Assembly (NCBI RefSeq): GCF_035825295.1
Contig: NZ_JAYMGI010000002.1
Coordinates: 7,640,001-7,704,000, forward strand
DNA length: 64,000 nt
Direction of reading: 5' to 3'
Origin: Actinacidiphila sp. DG2A-62
Lineage (GTDB): Bacteria; Actinomycetota; Actinomycetes; Streptomycetales; Streptomycetaceae
Below the pieces are notes generated by a model. That model was not told where the DNA came from. It was given only the letters and a program-made list of their open reading frames with translations, and searched no databases. Positions 17,501 through 24,256 of this stretch are shown here, piece after piece (within the stretch, counting starts at the first letter, position 1; every line of letters starts with the position of its first letter). A program made the translations under genes and the position numbers.

Positions 17501-17723
17501 GCTGGCCACCGTCACCGCCGCGTGGACTGCGGGCCGCCCGCCCGCTGCGCGCGTCGAGACCAGCGCGGACGGTCTGACGTACCAGAGCGCGGGCCGCCTC
17601 GCCGCCCGTCCGAACGCGTCGCTGCGCGTCTCCGCCTCGGCGCGGTACGTCGCCCTGGCCGTCGAGGACCCGGACCCGCGGCACTCCGCGCGCCTGGTGT
17701 CCCTGGCGGTGACGGGCGCGTAG
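14544..17723 (+). CDS. Tat-exported lyase-like protein with discoidin domains
   Basis: A 1059-residue secreted protein. The GTG at 14544 has GGAGG 7 bp upstream, better than the ATG at 14505. The N terminus has a twin-arginine signal (LSRRRFTQLAA, then a hydrophobic stretch ending ARADA). Residues about 55-330 form an alpha-helical toroid reminiscent of heparinase/alginate-lyase-type enzymes (NHVGDTKLEEMGVYAQSLA; IVENHGSFGPHYQ). A beta-rich middle follows, then F5/8-type-C (discoidin) modules at about 600-650, 650-770 and 950-1059 (ALAVDGSATTRWAV; AAAVDGDPRTSW). The likely role is cleavage of an acidic polysaccharide, with carbohydrate-binding discoidin modules. The exact lyase family is not settled. 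Confidence 0.75.
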   Translation: MPDRTVPLSRRRFTQLAAITAALAAAPIAAAAPARADAGAAGSAGQAAKDSPHGAAPDATAATYHQVLLRHTRWTETQWDAAAGHYTATDFGFAVVLGHALLLTRGGYDADLAGIDEDTLRARTLATLSHFAASNRLTGGTEWGKTLFFDTTFQLYFVLAARLLWDQLDEATRANVDTIVREQAAYTASLGTGNDPLSGSWTPDGLKGNHVGDTKLEEMGVYAQSLAPALAWAPDDARHAEWSTWYGRWSRNETGLPAADLANPAVVDGVPISDNTAENLYDTFIVENHGSFGPHYQCELWRTSGRNSVHFLTAGRDLPEVLAAQPNADRLWDTLLLVMSDAGEPLMPMVNDREHLYGRDVIPVAFLAQVLGDRAAARAELALAERLTAYQQYPPVNRITKFSGEPKYEPEARAEVAISYLLHEWRAAQRTRVTALTAQELFQQASGVRDFGTGPGLVAQQTPNAWAAAVSKPGFVKFCWQPAHDDWLFALSGATPMFLPTTAGTVRTRNVATYTALTDGLDASATLLSLDSGYAGFTTLPGGEVVYASSGTAAGEGHVEVFNLTMPGIDGLDGSRTYTAAEGAATVASTDSGAAGHPTGGPRTDKLVFAPAQYRYVRMLGRRGNAQYGYSLYSFEVRDGADGADLALRAAVTASSADSGKGAALAVDGSATTRWAVSVADRKRADSWLSVDLGAPRTFDRVTLDWETAAGQAYTVQGSANGTDWTDLVAYPPADLTSRGGWISVDGRAGFVVRGAANPLSVYGDTVILSDGPAEPVLVEGVPDGRPAAVRAAAARPAPAADHSAVRASTAGGHLSLFNLSGAAVTARVSLPQDRRALTLYAGAQTVTADGTDYQAELPAAGAAVAAARCTLRAAGGGPVPQGLSAEVVDAATVVLRGPSAKLLLAAPGGRQVTVNLRAGRARTVTLPGVAPYPLADLALGRVTFPTSPLPAGMSDPAAAVDGDPRTSWTPGPDGRMVVDLGAVVPLATVTAAWTAGRPPAARVETSADGLTYQSAGRLAARPNASLRVSASARYVALAVEDPDPRHSARLVSLAVTGA

Positions 17724-17746
17724 CCGACGCGCGGCACGCGAAGGGA

Positions 17747-17783
17747 CCCGCGGGCCGGTGCACGTCACGCACCGGCCCGCGGG
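17747..17783. terminator. Bidirectional hairpin terminator
   Basis: A perfect 15-bp stem (17747-17761 with 17769-17783) encloses the 7-base loop ACGTCAC. It lies 24 bp after the stop of the discoidin/lyase gene and before the convergent carboxylesterase, so it can serve both strands. Confidence 0.88.
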
Positions 17784-17901
17784 CCCGCGCGGTGACCGTG
17801 CCACCGGCCCGCGGCCGGCGCGGCGGCAGGACGCGGGCCCGGCCGGCGGGTCCGGCGTCCGAGAACGACGCCGTGCCCGCCGCAGCCGCGGGCACCGCCC
17901 C

Positions 17902-19519
17902 TCACCGCGCTCCCGCGGGCGCATCCTGCCGTGCCTGCTGCGAGGCCCAGAACGCGCAGTCGTGCGTGGTGGCGACGTCGGTCTCGGTGTGCGCGGTGGG
18001 CGGCACGAACGACTGCACCCGCTGGGCGCCGCTGGTGAACGGCCGCCAGGCCGGGGCGCCGGAAGCGGTCGGCGCCCCCCTCTTGGCGAAGTCCGTCCAG
18101 TACCCGCGCATGACCGCAGCCAGCCGCTGCTGCGGCGCGGAGAGCGAGTGCGGATAGGCGGCCTCGGGCAGACCGAACAGGTACTGCAACTCGGTCGCGT
18201 GGGCCGCGCCGTAGGGGAAGCTGGCGGACGGAAGGAAGTCCTGCGGCGCGTTCTCGTCGTCGAACTCGTAGGCGAAGGTCGGGACGTAGCGCGACGCCGA
18301 CCGGTCGATGCTCAGCGCGGGACAGGCGAAGACGGCGTCGGTGCCGACCGCGCCGAGCGCGAGGGCCGGGCTGGGATAGGCCGTCGACGGATACTCGGCG
18401 GCGATGACCGCGGCCTGGGCGGGGGAGACGCCGAGAGCCGAGGAGATCATCGCCTGGTAGTTCGCCGCCGTGACGGGGCGGCCCGCGAGCGTGCCGGCGG
18501 CGACCATCAGCCGCCATTCGTCGCGGTTGGTGCCGTTGACGATCGGCACGTGCTGGAACCGGCCGGAGCGGAAAGCGTCGCCCACCGACCGGGGCAGCAC
18601 CTCGGTGTCGATGTTCGGCCGGTACTCGGTCGCCTCGTCGGCCAGGATCGTGGCGACGGGCAGGCGCCGCAGGCAGGCCGCGGTCTGCTCGGCGCATCCC
18701 GCCTTCGCCGCGAAGTCCCTCCCGGAGGCCTCGGCGGCCGCGAGCGTCGCCTGCGTGGTGTCGTAGGACCCGCTCTCGGCGATCGCCCGCTGGAACAGCC
18801 CGCCGGCCCGGCGACGCGACCTGATCCAGCACGGACGCGCCGCCGGAGGACTCGCCGAAGAGTGTCACGTTGCGCGGGTCCCCGCCGAAGCCCGCGATGT
18901 TGCGCCGCACCCAGCGCAGGGCGGCCTGCTGGTCCATGAGGCCGTAGTCGCCCGACTGGCCGTGCGCGTCGGCCAGGGCCGGGTGCGCCAGGAAGCCGAG
19001 CGCGCCGACCCGGTAGTTGACGGTGACCACGGTCACGCCGTCCCGCACCAGCGCCGTGGGGTCGTAGAAGCTGCCCGCACCGCTGTGGAATCCGCCGCCG
19101 GGGATCCACACCATGACGGGGGAGCCCGGGCCGGTCCGCCCGCGGCTCGGTGCGTAGACGTTCAGGTAGAGGCAGTCCTCCGAGGTGCTGGGCCGGCCGA
19201 AGGGCCCGGCGGGCTGGGCGCAGTCGGGTGCGAAGCGGGTCGCGTCGCGCACGCCGGGCCAGCTCGCGGGCCGTCGCGGCGGCTGCCACCGCAGCGCGCC
19301 GACCGGCGGTGCGGCGTACGGAATGCCGAGGAACTCGTCGACCGGGCCCCCGGCCAGGCCACGGACCGTTCCGCCGGCCGTGTGCACCTCCGGTCCGCCG
19401 CCGCCGCCGGCGGCTTGCGCGCCGGGTGCGAAGGCGAGCACGGCGCCGAGGGCGATCCCCAGGGCGGCCGCCACCGCCGTCAGCCGGGTGCGGGCCCACC
19501 GGGCCCATCGTTCACGCAT
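17902..19519 (-). pseudogene. Secreted type-B carboxylesterase, interrupted by a frameshift
   Basis: Together two frames give a complete carboxylesterase/lipase of about 539 residues. The N-terminal frame (from ATG at 19519) has a signal peptide ending GAQAA, GIPYAAPPVGALRW, EDCLYLNVYAP and the nucleophile elbow GESSGG, and fails after DQVASP. The C-terminal frame resumes with GLFQRAIAESGSYDTT and continues through YAYEFDD-like sequence and AAHATELQYLFG (catalytic His) to the stop at 17902. The switch lies at about 18799-18815 and is explained by two missing bases: only 10 bases separate the SP and LF codons where relatives have 12. The gene is either inactive or carries an assembly error. 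Confidence 0.82.
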
Positions 19520-19546
19520 GCGGGACTCCTGTCACCGATGTCACTG

Positions 19547-19574
19547 AATTTCTAGAACGACTGTACGAGAAATT
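19547..19574. promoter_or_regulatory. Inverted repeat upstream of the carboxylesterase
   Basis: AATTTCT (19547-19553) and AGAAATT (19568-19574) are exact reverse complements in an otherwise GC-rich stretch, 28 bp before the esterase start codon and between two divergent genes. It may be an operator for either side; no -10/-35 pair is clear. Confidence 0.5.
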
Positions 19575-19739
19575 GGAACCGACGGCCGCCACCGGGGGCG
19601 GCGCACGCGAACGCGCGGTTCAGGCGGCCCGGGGCGGCGCCTGCGGCCTCCCGCGCGCGCAGCGGTGGCAGTGTCCGGCGCGGGCTGCTTCGCTGGAGGG
19701 GTGACCCAGTACGACGCCGCACGGATTCGAGGCTCGGCC

Positions 19740-19967
19740 ATGGACGCGACGGACCGCACGGACGGCAGGAACGCGATGTACGGCGACCGCGAGGCGCACC
19801 GCCGGGTCAGGGAGCTGCGCGAGCGGACCCGGCGGCTGGCGGCGGACGCGGAGCGCGCCGCCGACCCGGACGAGCGCAGGCGGCTGCGGCAGGAGGCGGG
19901 GCGGCTGGAGTCCGAGTGCGAGCAGGAGAGCATGATGGCCGCCGGGGACATCTACCCCGCCGAGTGA
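19740..19967 (+). CDS. Small charged coiled-coil protein, DUF6381-like
   Basis: A 75-residue protein if ATG 19740 is used (GAGG 9 bp upstream); ATG 19776 is an equally possible start and gives 63 residues. Most of the chain is one Arg/Glu-rich helix (VRELRERTRRLAADAERAADPDERRRLRQEA), followed by the ending EQESMMAAGDIYP. That ending recalls the streptomycete DUF6381 family (…ESGMGSGDIDP). Function is unknown. It lies 66 bp upstream of the PoxB-like gene and may share its transcript. Confidence 0.7.
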   Translation: MDATDRTDGRNAMYGDREAHRRVRELRERTRRLAADAERAADPDERRRLRQEAGRLESECEQESMMAAGDIYPAE

Positions 19968-20033
19968 ACCGCCCCCGAGCGCGCCGCGCCCCACGGCCGC
20001 GCACGCGCAGGGCGCCGGACGTGAGGGAGAGCC

Positions 20034-21770
20034 ATGGCCACGACGGTCGCGGACGTCATGATCGCCACGCTCAGAGCATCGGGGGTGCGCCGCGTCTACG
20101 GACTGCCCGGCGACTCGCTCAACGGCTTCACCGACGCCATGCGCCGCGATGGCGAGGTGACCTGGGCGCACGTGCGGCACGAGGAGGCCGCCGCGTTCGC
20201 CGCCGCGGGCGAGGCCGGCACCACCGGCGCCCTCGCCGTCGCCGCCGGAAGCTGCGGCCCCGGCAACCTGCACCTGATCAACGGCCTGTTCGACGCGCAG
20301 CGCAGCCGCGTCCCGGTGCTGGCGATCGCCGCCCACATCCCGCGGGTCGAGATCGGCGGCGGCTACTTCCAGGAGACGCACCCGCAGGAGCTGTTCCGCG
20401 AGTGCAGCGTCTACAGCGAGATGGCCTCGGTGCCCGAGCAGGTGCCCAGGCTGCTGGAGATCGCGATGCGCGCCGCGCTGGAGCGCAGCGGCGTCGCGGT
20501 CCTCGTCGTGCCCGGCGAGCTGTTCCTGGCGCCCGCGCCCGACGGCGCGAGGCCGCACCGCGTGGTCAGGTCCGCCTCCCACGTCCGCCCCGCCGACGCG
20601 GAGCTGGACCGCGCGGCCGCGGTGCTGGACCGCGCCGAGCGGGTCACCATCCTGGCCAGCGCCGGCTGCGAGGGCGCCCACGCGGAGACGATGGCGCTCG
20701 CCGACGCGCTGAAGGCGCCGATCGTGCACTCGCTGCGCGGCAAGGAGTTCCTCGGCTACGACAACCCGTACGACGTCGGGCTGACCGGCCTGATCGGCTA
20801 CAGCTCCGGCTACCGCGCGATGGAGCACTGCGACGCGCTGCTGATGCTCGGCACCGACTTCCCGTACCGCCAGTTCTACCCGGAGAGCGCGCCGGTGGTG
20901 CAGGTCGACGTGCGCGGCGAGCAGATCGGGCGGCGGGTCGCGGTGGAGGCGCCGCTGGTCGGCACGGTGAAGGACACCGCCGCGGCACTGCTGCCGAGGC
21001 TGCGGCCGCGCACCGACACCGCCCACCTGGACCGGATGACCGCGCACTACGCCCGGGTGCGGGCACGGCTGGACCGGCTGGCCGAGCAGAAGCCGTCCGG
21101 CTCCCCGGTGCACCCGCAGTACGTGGCCGCGGCCGTCGACCGGCTGGCCGCCCAGGACACGGCGTTCACCGCGGACGTGGGCACCCCGACAGTGTGGGCG
21201 GCCCGCTACCTGACGATGAACGGCCGGCGCCGGCTCACCGGGTCGTTCAACCACGGCACGATGGCCAACGCGCTGCCGCAGGCCATCGGCATCCAGGCCG
21301 CGCACCCCGGCCGCCAGGTGGTCGCGCTGTGCGGGGACGGCGGGCTGGCCATGCTGCTCGGCGAGCTGCTGACGCTGCGCCAGCTCGACCTGCCGGTCAA
21401 GGCCGTGGTGTTCGACAACGGCTCGCTGTCCTTCGTGGAGCTGGAGATGAAGGCCGCCGGGATCGTCAACTACGGCACCGGTCTGGACAACCCCGACCTG
21501 GCCGCGGTGGCCCGCGCGGCCGGCCTCTTCGGCGCCTACGTCGAGCGCGCCGAACAGCTGGACGACGCGCTCGCCGGGGCCTTCGCGCACGACGGCCCCG
21601 CGGTGGTCGTCGTCCGCACCGCGCGGCACGAGCTGTCCATGCCGCCGAAGATCACCTACGAGCAGCTCAAGGGCTTCACCCTCTACGCCACCCGCACCAT
21701 CCTGTCCGGCGGCGCCGACGAGATCGTGGAGCTGGCCCGGACCAACCTGCGCGACCTGGCCCGCGAGTGA
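20034..21770 (+). CDS. poxB: PoxB-like thiamine-pyrophosphate enzyme (pyruvate dehydrogenase/oxidase type)
   Basis: A 578-residue TPP-dependent enzyme. The N-terminal PYR domain begins VADVMIATLRASGVRRVYGLPGDSLN and has the activating Glu in RHEEAAAF (about residues 50-51). A central domain spans about 190-320. The C-terminal PP domain has the metal/TPP motif GDGG at 434-437 followed by the distal Asn in FDNGSLSFVELEMK. The closest family is pyruvate:quinone oxidoreductase/pyruvate oxidase, which decarboxylates pyruvate to acetate or acetyl phosphate. Acetolactate-synthase-like relatives cannot be excluded without alignment. The ATG has GAGGGAGAG just upstream. Confidence 0.85.
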   Translation: MATTVADVMIATLRASGVRRVYGLPGDSLNGFTDAMRRDGEVTWAHVRHEEAAAFAAAGEAGTTGALAVAAGSCGPGNLHLINGLFDAQRSRVPVLAIAAHIPRVEIGGGYFQETHPQELFRECSVYSEMASVPEQVPRLLEIAMRAALERSGVAVLVVPGELFLAPAPDGARPHRVVRSASHVRPADAELDRAAAVLDRAERVTILASAGCEGAHAETMALADALKAPIVHSLRGKEFLGYDNPYDVGLTGLIGYSSGYRAMEHCDALLMLGTDFPYRQFYPESAPVVQVDVRGEQIGRRVAVEAPLVGTVKDTAAALLPRLRPRTDTAHLDRMTAHYARVRARLDRLAEQKPSGSPVHPQYVAAAVDRLAAQDTAFTADVGTPTVWAARYLTMNGRRRLTGSFNHGTMANALPQAIGIQAAHPGRQVVALCGDGGLAMLLGELLTLRQLDLPVKAVVFDNGSLSFVELEMKAAGIVNYGTGLDNPDLAAVARAAGLFGAYVERAEQLDDALAGAFAHDGPAVVVVRTARHELSMPPKITYEQLKGFTLYATRTILSGGADEIVELARTNLRDLARE

Positions 21771-21776
21771 CGGGCG

Positions 21777-21807
21777 CCGGTGGGCCGAGGACGCCTCGGC
21801 CCACCGG
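21777..21807. terminator. Hairpin terminator between convergent genes
   Basis: A perfect 14-bp stem (21777-21790 with 21794-21807) and 3-base loop start 7 bp after the PoxB-like stop. The convergent amidase gene ends at 21886, so the hairpin probably serves both. Confidence 0.88.
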
Positions 21808-21824
21808 ACGGCCCCTCAGCGGCG

Positions 21825-21883
21825 CGACCCGCGCACCGCGCCGTCCTGTCCCGGCGCGGCGACCCGCGCACCGCGCCGTCCTG
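21825..21883. repeat. 24-bp direct repeat between convergent genes
   Basis: The 24-bp string beginning CGACCCGCGCACC and ending CCGTCCTG occurs exactly at 21825-21848 and 21860-21883. It sits between the terminator hairpin and the end of the amidase gene and has no coding explanation. Confidence 0.75.
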
Positions 21884-21885
21884 CC

Positions 21886-23025
21886 TCAGCGGCAGAGCGA
21901 CTCGCGGACCGTGCCGCCGACGACCGCGCACCATGTGCTCGCGTCGACCTTGCCGTGCGGGGTCAGGCCGTGCAGGCGCTGCATGTCCTGCACCGCCTTC
22001 ATGGTGCCGTGGTCGTACTCGCCGGTGACGGAGACGGTGTCGGCGTAGCCCTTGATGCCAAGGATGTACTGCACGGCCTGGACCGGCAGCCCGGTGGCGT
22101 GCTTGTCCAGGGAGGGTGCGAGCGCCTCCCAGGTCGCGGTGTCGAAGGTCGCGTCCGCGGTGACCGGGATGCCGTGCGTGGTCTGGAAGTCGGCGACGAT
22201 GCCGTTCATGTCGGTGCCGAACACGCCGTCGACGGCCAGCTCGGTGTAGCCGGCGTCCACCAGGAGGTACTGCGCGACCTGCACCACCTGGCTGTCCACG
22301 AACCGCCAGATGTCCGGCCAGCGGCGGGCCGGCGCGGCCGAGGCGGGCACGCCCATGGCCCGCAGCACCCGCGAGCGCACCTGCGGGAACAGCCGGTAGA
22401 AGGCGATGCCGGGGCAGTCGGTGCCCAGCCGGAAGTCCCAGTGCCCGAAGATGTCCCAGGCGTTCAGCCGGAACTGCCGGCAGACCGCGACGCACAGCTC
22501 GACCAGCGAGTCCAGCAGGGCCGCCGGCGGGGTCTCGGTGATGTACGTGCCCTCGTTCTCGATGCCGATGGCGTTGCCGTTCTCGCCCGGACAGTGCGCG
22601 GCGATGACCTGGTGTCCGCCGGCGTCCAGCGTCTCCAGGCTGCGGTGCCGGCCCTCCAGTACGTAACCGCCGCGGCTGACCGTGAAGTGCTGGCCGGTGT
22701 CCGCCCAGCCGTTGGTGTCCATGTGCAGGTCCTGGCAGTCCCTGGCCAGTTGCAGGGCGTGCTCGCGCGAGTAGTCGGTGACGTTCGGGAACGCCATGTG
22801 GTGCAGGATGATCTTGTTGGTGGTGTTGCCGGTGATCTGGATCGGGCTGGACGGGGGTCTGGCGCCCCAGGTGTCGCAGTCGATGATCCAGGGGAACTCC
22901 GGCGAGGGCGTGGCGTCCGCGGCGCTGGGGAAGGCGAGTTCGGCGCCGACGACCGCGGCGACCGCCCCGCCCAGGCCGGCTTTGAACAGGGTGCGGCGGT
23001 CGACCTCGTGCTCATGGATGGCCAT
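21886..23025 (-). CDS. Tat-exported N-acetylmuramoyl-L-alanine amidase with two peptidoglycan-binding domains
   Basis: A 379-residue cell-wall hydrolase. The start is ATG 23025 with GGAG upstream. A twin-arginine signal (DRRTLFKAGLGG, cleavage after about residue 38) precedes an Amidase_2/PGRP domain at about 50-215. The zinc ligands can be placed: His in ILHHMA (75/76), His195 in GHWDF and Cys204 in TDCPG, with the catalytic Glu156 in IGIENEG. Two PG_binding_1 modules follow (about 232-292 and 303-365), each with the D-G-x-F-G-x or corresponding turn. It cleaves the bond between MurNAc and L-Ala. The natural substrate (self or foreign wall) is not known. Confidence 0.9.
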   Translation of the reverse strand: MAIHEHEVDRRTLFKAGLGGAVAAVVGAELAFPSAADATPSPEFPWIIDCDTWGARPPSSPIQITGNTTNKIILHHMAFPNVTDYSREHALQLARDCQDLHMDTNGWADTGQHFTVSRGGYVLEGRHRSLETLDAGGHQVIAAHCPGENGNAIGIENEGTYITETPPAALLDSLVELCVAVCRQFRLNAWDIFGHWDFRLGTDCPGIAFYRLFPQVRSRVLRAMGVPASAAPARRWPDIWRFVDSQVVQVAQYLLVDAGYTELAVDGVFGTDMNGIVADFQTTHGIPVTADATFDTATWEALAPSLDKHATGLPVQAVQYILGIKGYADTVSVTGEYDHGTMKAVQDMQRLHGLTPHGKVDASTWCAVVGGTVRESLCR

Positions 23026-23228
23026 GCGTACTCCGCTGGAATCGTGGCAGCTTCTTCCGGCCGCCACTGGGCAGGGGAAGGATATTTCCAGGAGTTGACG
23101 CAGAGCCAGACGCTTTGCAAGATCATCGCGGTCGGACCCGGAGACCGCCTGACGCCGTGTGAGGGGTCCGCGGCCGGCGCCGGTGGGGGCTGCTTGACAG
23201 GTGGCCGGTGCAGGCATCTGATGGCGCC

Positions 23229-24104
23229 ATGGAACTGGGCCTTCACCTGGCAGACATGACATTCCCCGGCGGCGCGGCCACGCTCGGCCGCGACCTGGCC
23301 GCCGCCGCCACGTCCGCGGAGGACGCCGGCTTCACCCGCGTCTCCGTCATGGACCACCTGTGGCAGATCGAGGTGGTGGGTCCGCCCGAGCACGAGATGC
23401 TGGAGGCGTACACCACCCTCGCCTACCTCGCCGCCGTCACCGAGCGGGTGGAACTGCTCGCGTGGGTCACCGCGCCGGTCTACCGCTACCCGGGCGTGCT
23501 GGCCAAGACCGTCACCACCCTCGACGTGCTCTCCGGCGGGCGTGCCATGCTCGGCATCGGCGCCGCGTGGTTCGAGGCGGAGGCCGTCGGCCTCGGCATC
23601 CCCTTCCCGCCGGTCGCCGAGCGGTTCGAGCGGCTGGAGGAGACGCTGCAGATCTGCCTCCAGATGTGGGACGAGAAGAACGAGGGCCCCTACGAGGGCG
23701 CCCATTACCGACTCGGGCGCACCCTCAACTCCCCGCAGTCGCTGCGCCGTCCGCACCCGCCGATCCTCGTCGGGGGCGGCGGCGAGAAGAAGACGCTGCG
23801 GATGGTCGCCCAGTACGCACAGGCGTGCAACCTGTTCGCCGGCCCCGAACTGCCGCACAAGCTGGACGTGTTGCGCGAGCACTGCGCCACGCTGGGCCGG
23901 GACTACGACGAGATCGAGAAGACGGTCATGATGACCCTCGACCCGGGCGAGAACGGCGAGAACGCCGACGCGCTGCTGGAGCAGCTCGGCGCACTGGCGG
24001 CGCTGGGCATCACCCACGTCCAGGGCCGCGTCCCCGACGCCGCCCGGCCGGGCCGGTTCGACGTCTTCGCCGAGCGGATCGTCCCGGAGGCCGCGCGCCT
24101 GTGA
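23229..24104 (+). CDS. LLM-class F420-dependent oxidoreductase
   Basis: A 291-residue luciferase-like (bacterial luciferase superfamily) TIM-barrel enzyme. Typical segments are MELGLHLADMTFPGG, GFTRVSVMDHLWQI, VTTLDVLSGGRAMLGIGAAWFEAE, the RRPHPPILVGGGGEKKTLRMVAQYAQACN block and the C-terminal LGITHVQGRVPD. Such enzymes use reduced F420 (or FMN); the substrate is unknown. I chose the ATG at 23229 over the one at 23208 because the barrel starts there, although the ribosome-binding site is weak for both. The gene is divergent from the amidase and lies just upstream of the iron-uptake locus. Confidence 0.88.
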   Translation: MELGLHLADMTFPGGAATLGRDLAAAATSAEDAGFTRVSVMDHLWQIEVVGPPEHEMLEAYTTLAYLAAVTERVELLAWVTAPVYRYPGVLAKTVTTLDVLSGGRAMLGIGAAWFEAEAVGLGIPFPPVAERFERLEETLQICLQMWDEKNEGPYEGAHYRLGRTLNSPQSLRRPHPPILVGGGGEKKTLRMVAQYAQACNLFAGPELPHKLDVLREHCATLGRDYDEIEKTVMMTLDPGENGENADALLEQLGALAALGITHVQGRVPDAARPGRFDVFAERIVPEAARL

Positions 24105-24134
24105 TCCCCGCGCCCGTGACCGCGCGCGAAAGAG

Positions 24135-24149
24135 AGGTAAGCCTCACCT
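24135..24149. promoter_or_regulatory. Iron box (DmdR1/IdeR-like)
   Basis: AGGTAAGCCTCACCT matches 13 of 15 positions of the core of the actinobacterial iron box (AGGTTAGGCTCACCT). It lies 108 bp upstream of the efeU start codon, where an iron-dependent repressor would block transcription in iron-replete cells. Confidence 0.6.
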
Positions 24150-24189
24150 GACTACATTCGTGTAGACAGCGGTGTTCCGGTGTGATTAA

Positions 24190-24222
24190 GGTGTGCCTTC
24201 GCTAACCAAGGCAAGGCACACC
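24190..24222 (+). promoter_or_regulatory. Leader hairpin before efeU
   Basis: GGTGTGCCTT (24190-24199) and AAGGCACACC (24213-24222) form a perfect 10-bp stem with a 13-base loop that itself carries CTAACC, part of an iron-box half site. It lies 34 bp upstream of the efeU start. It can be a regulator site, an mRNA leader structure or both. Confidence 0.55.
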
Positions 24223-24256
24223 GAACCCGCACGAACACCGTGAGGAGCAGCACCGC

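Noticed and set aside
14328..17924. A 1198-residue minus-strand frame opposite the discoidin lyase gene
   Set aside because: Composition is Arg/Gly/Val-rich without any recognisable domain; the plus-strand gene has a Tat signal, domain motifs and a good start.
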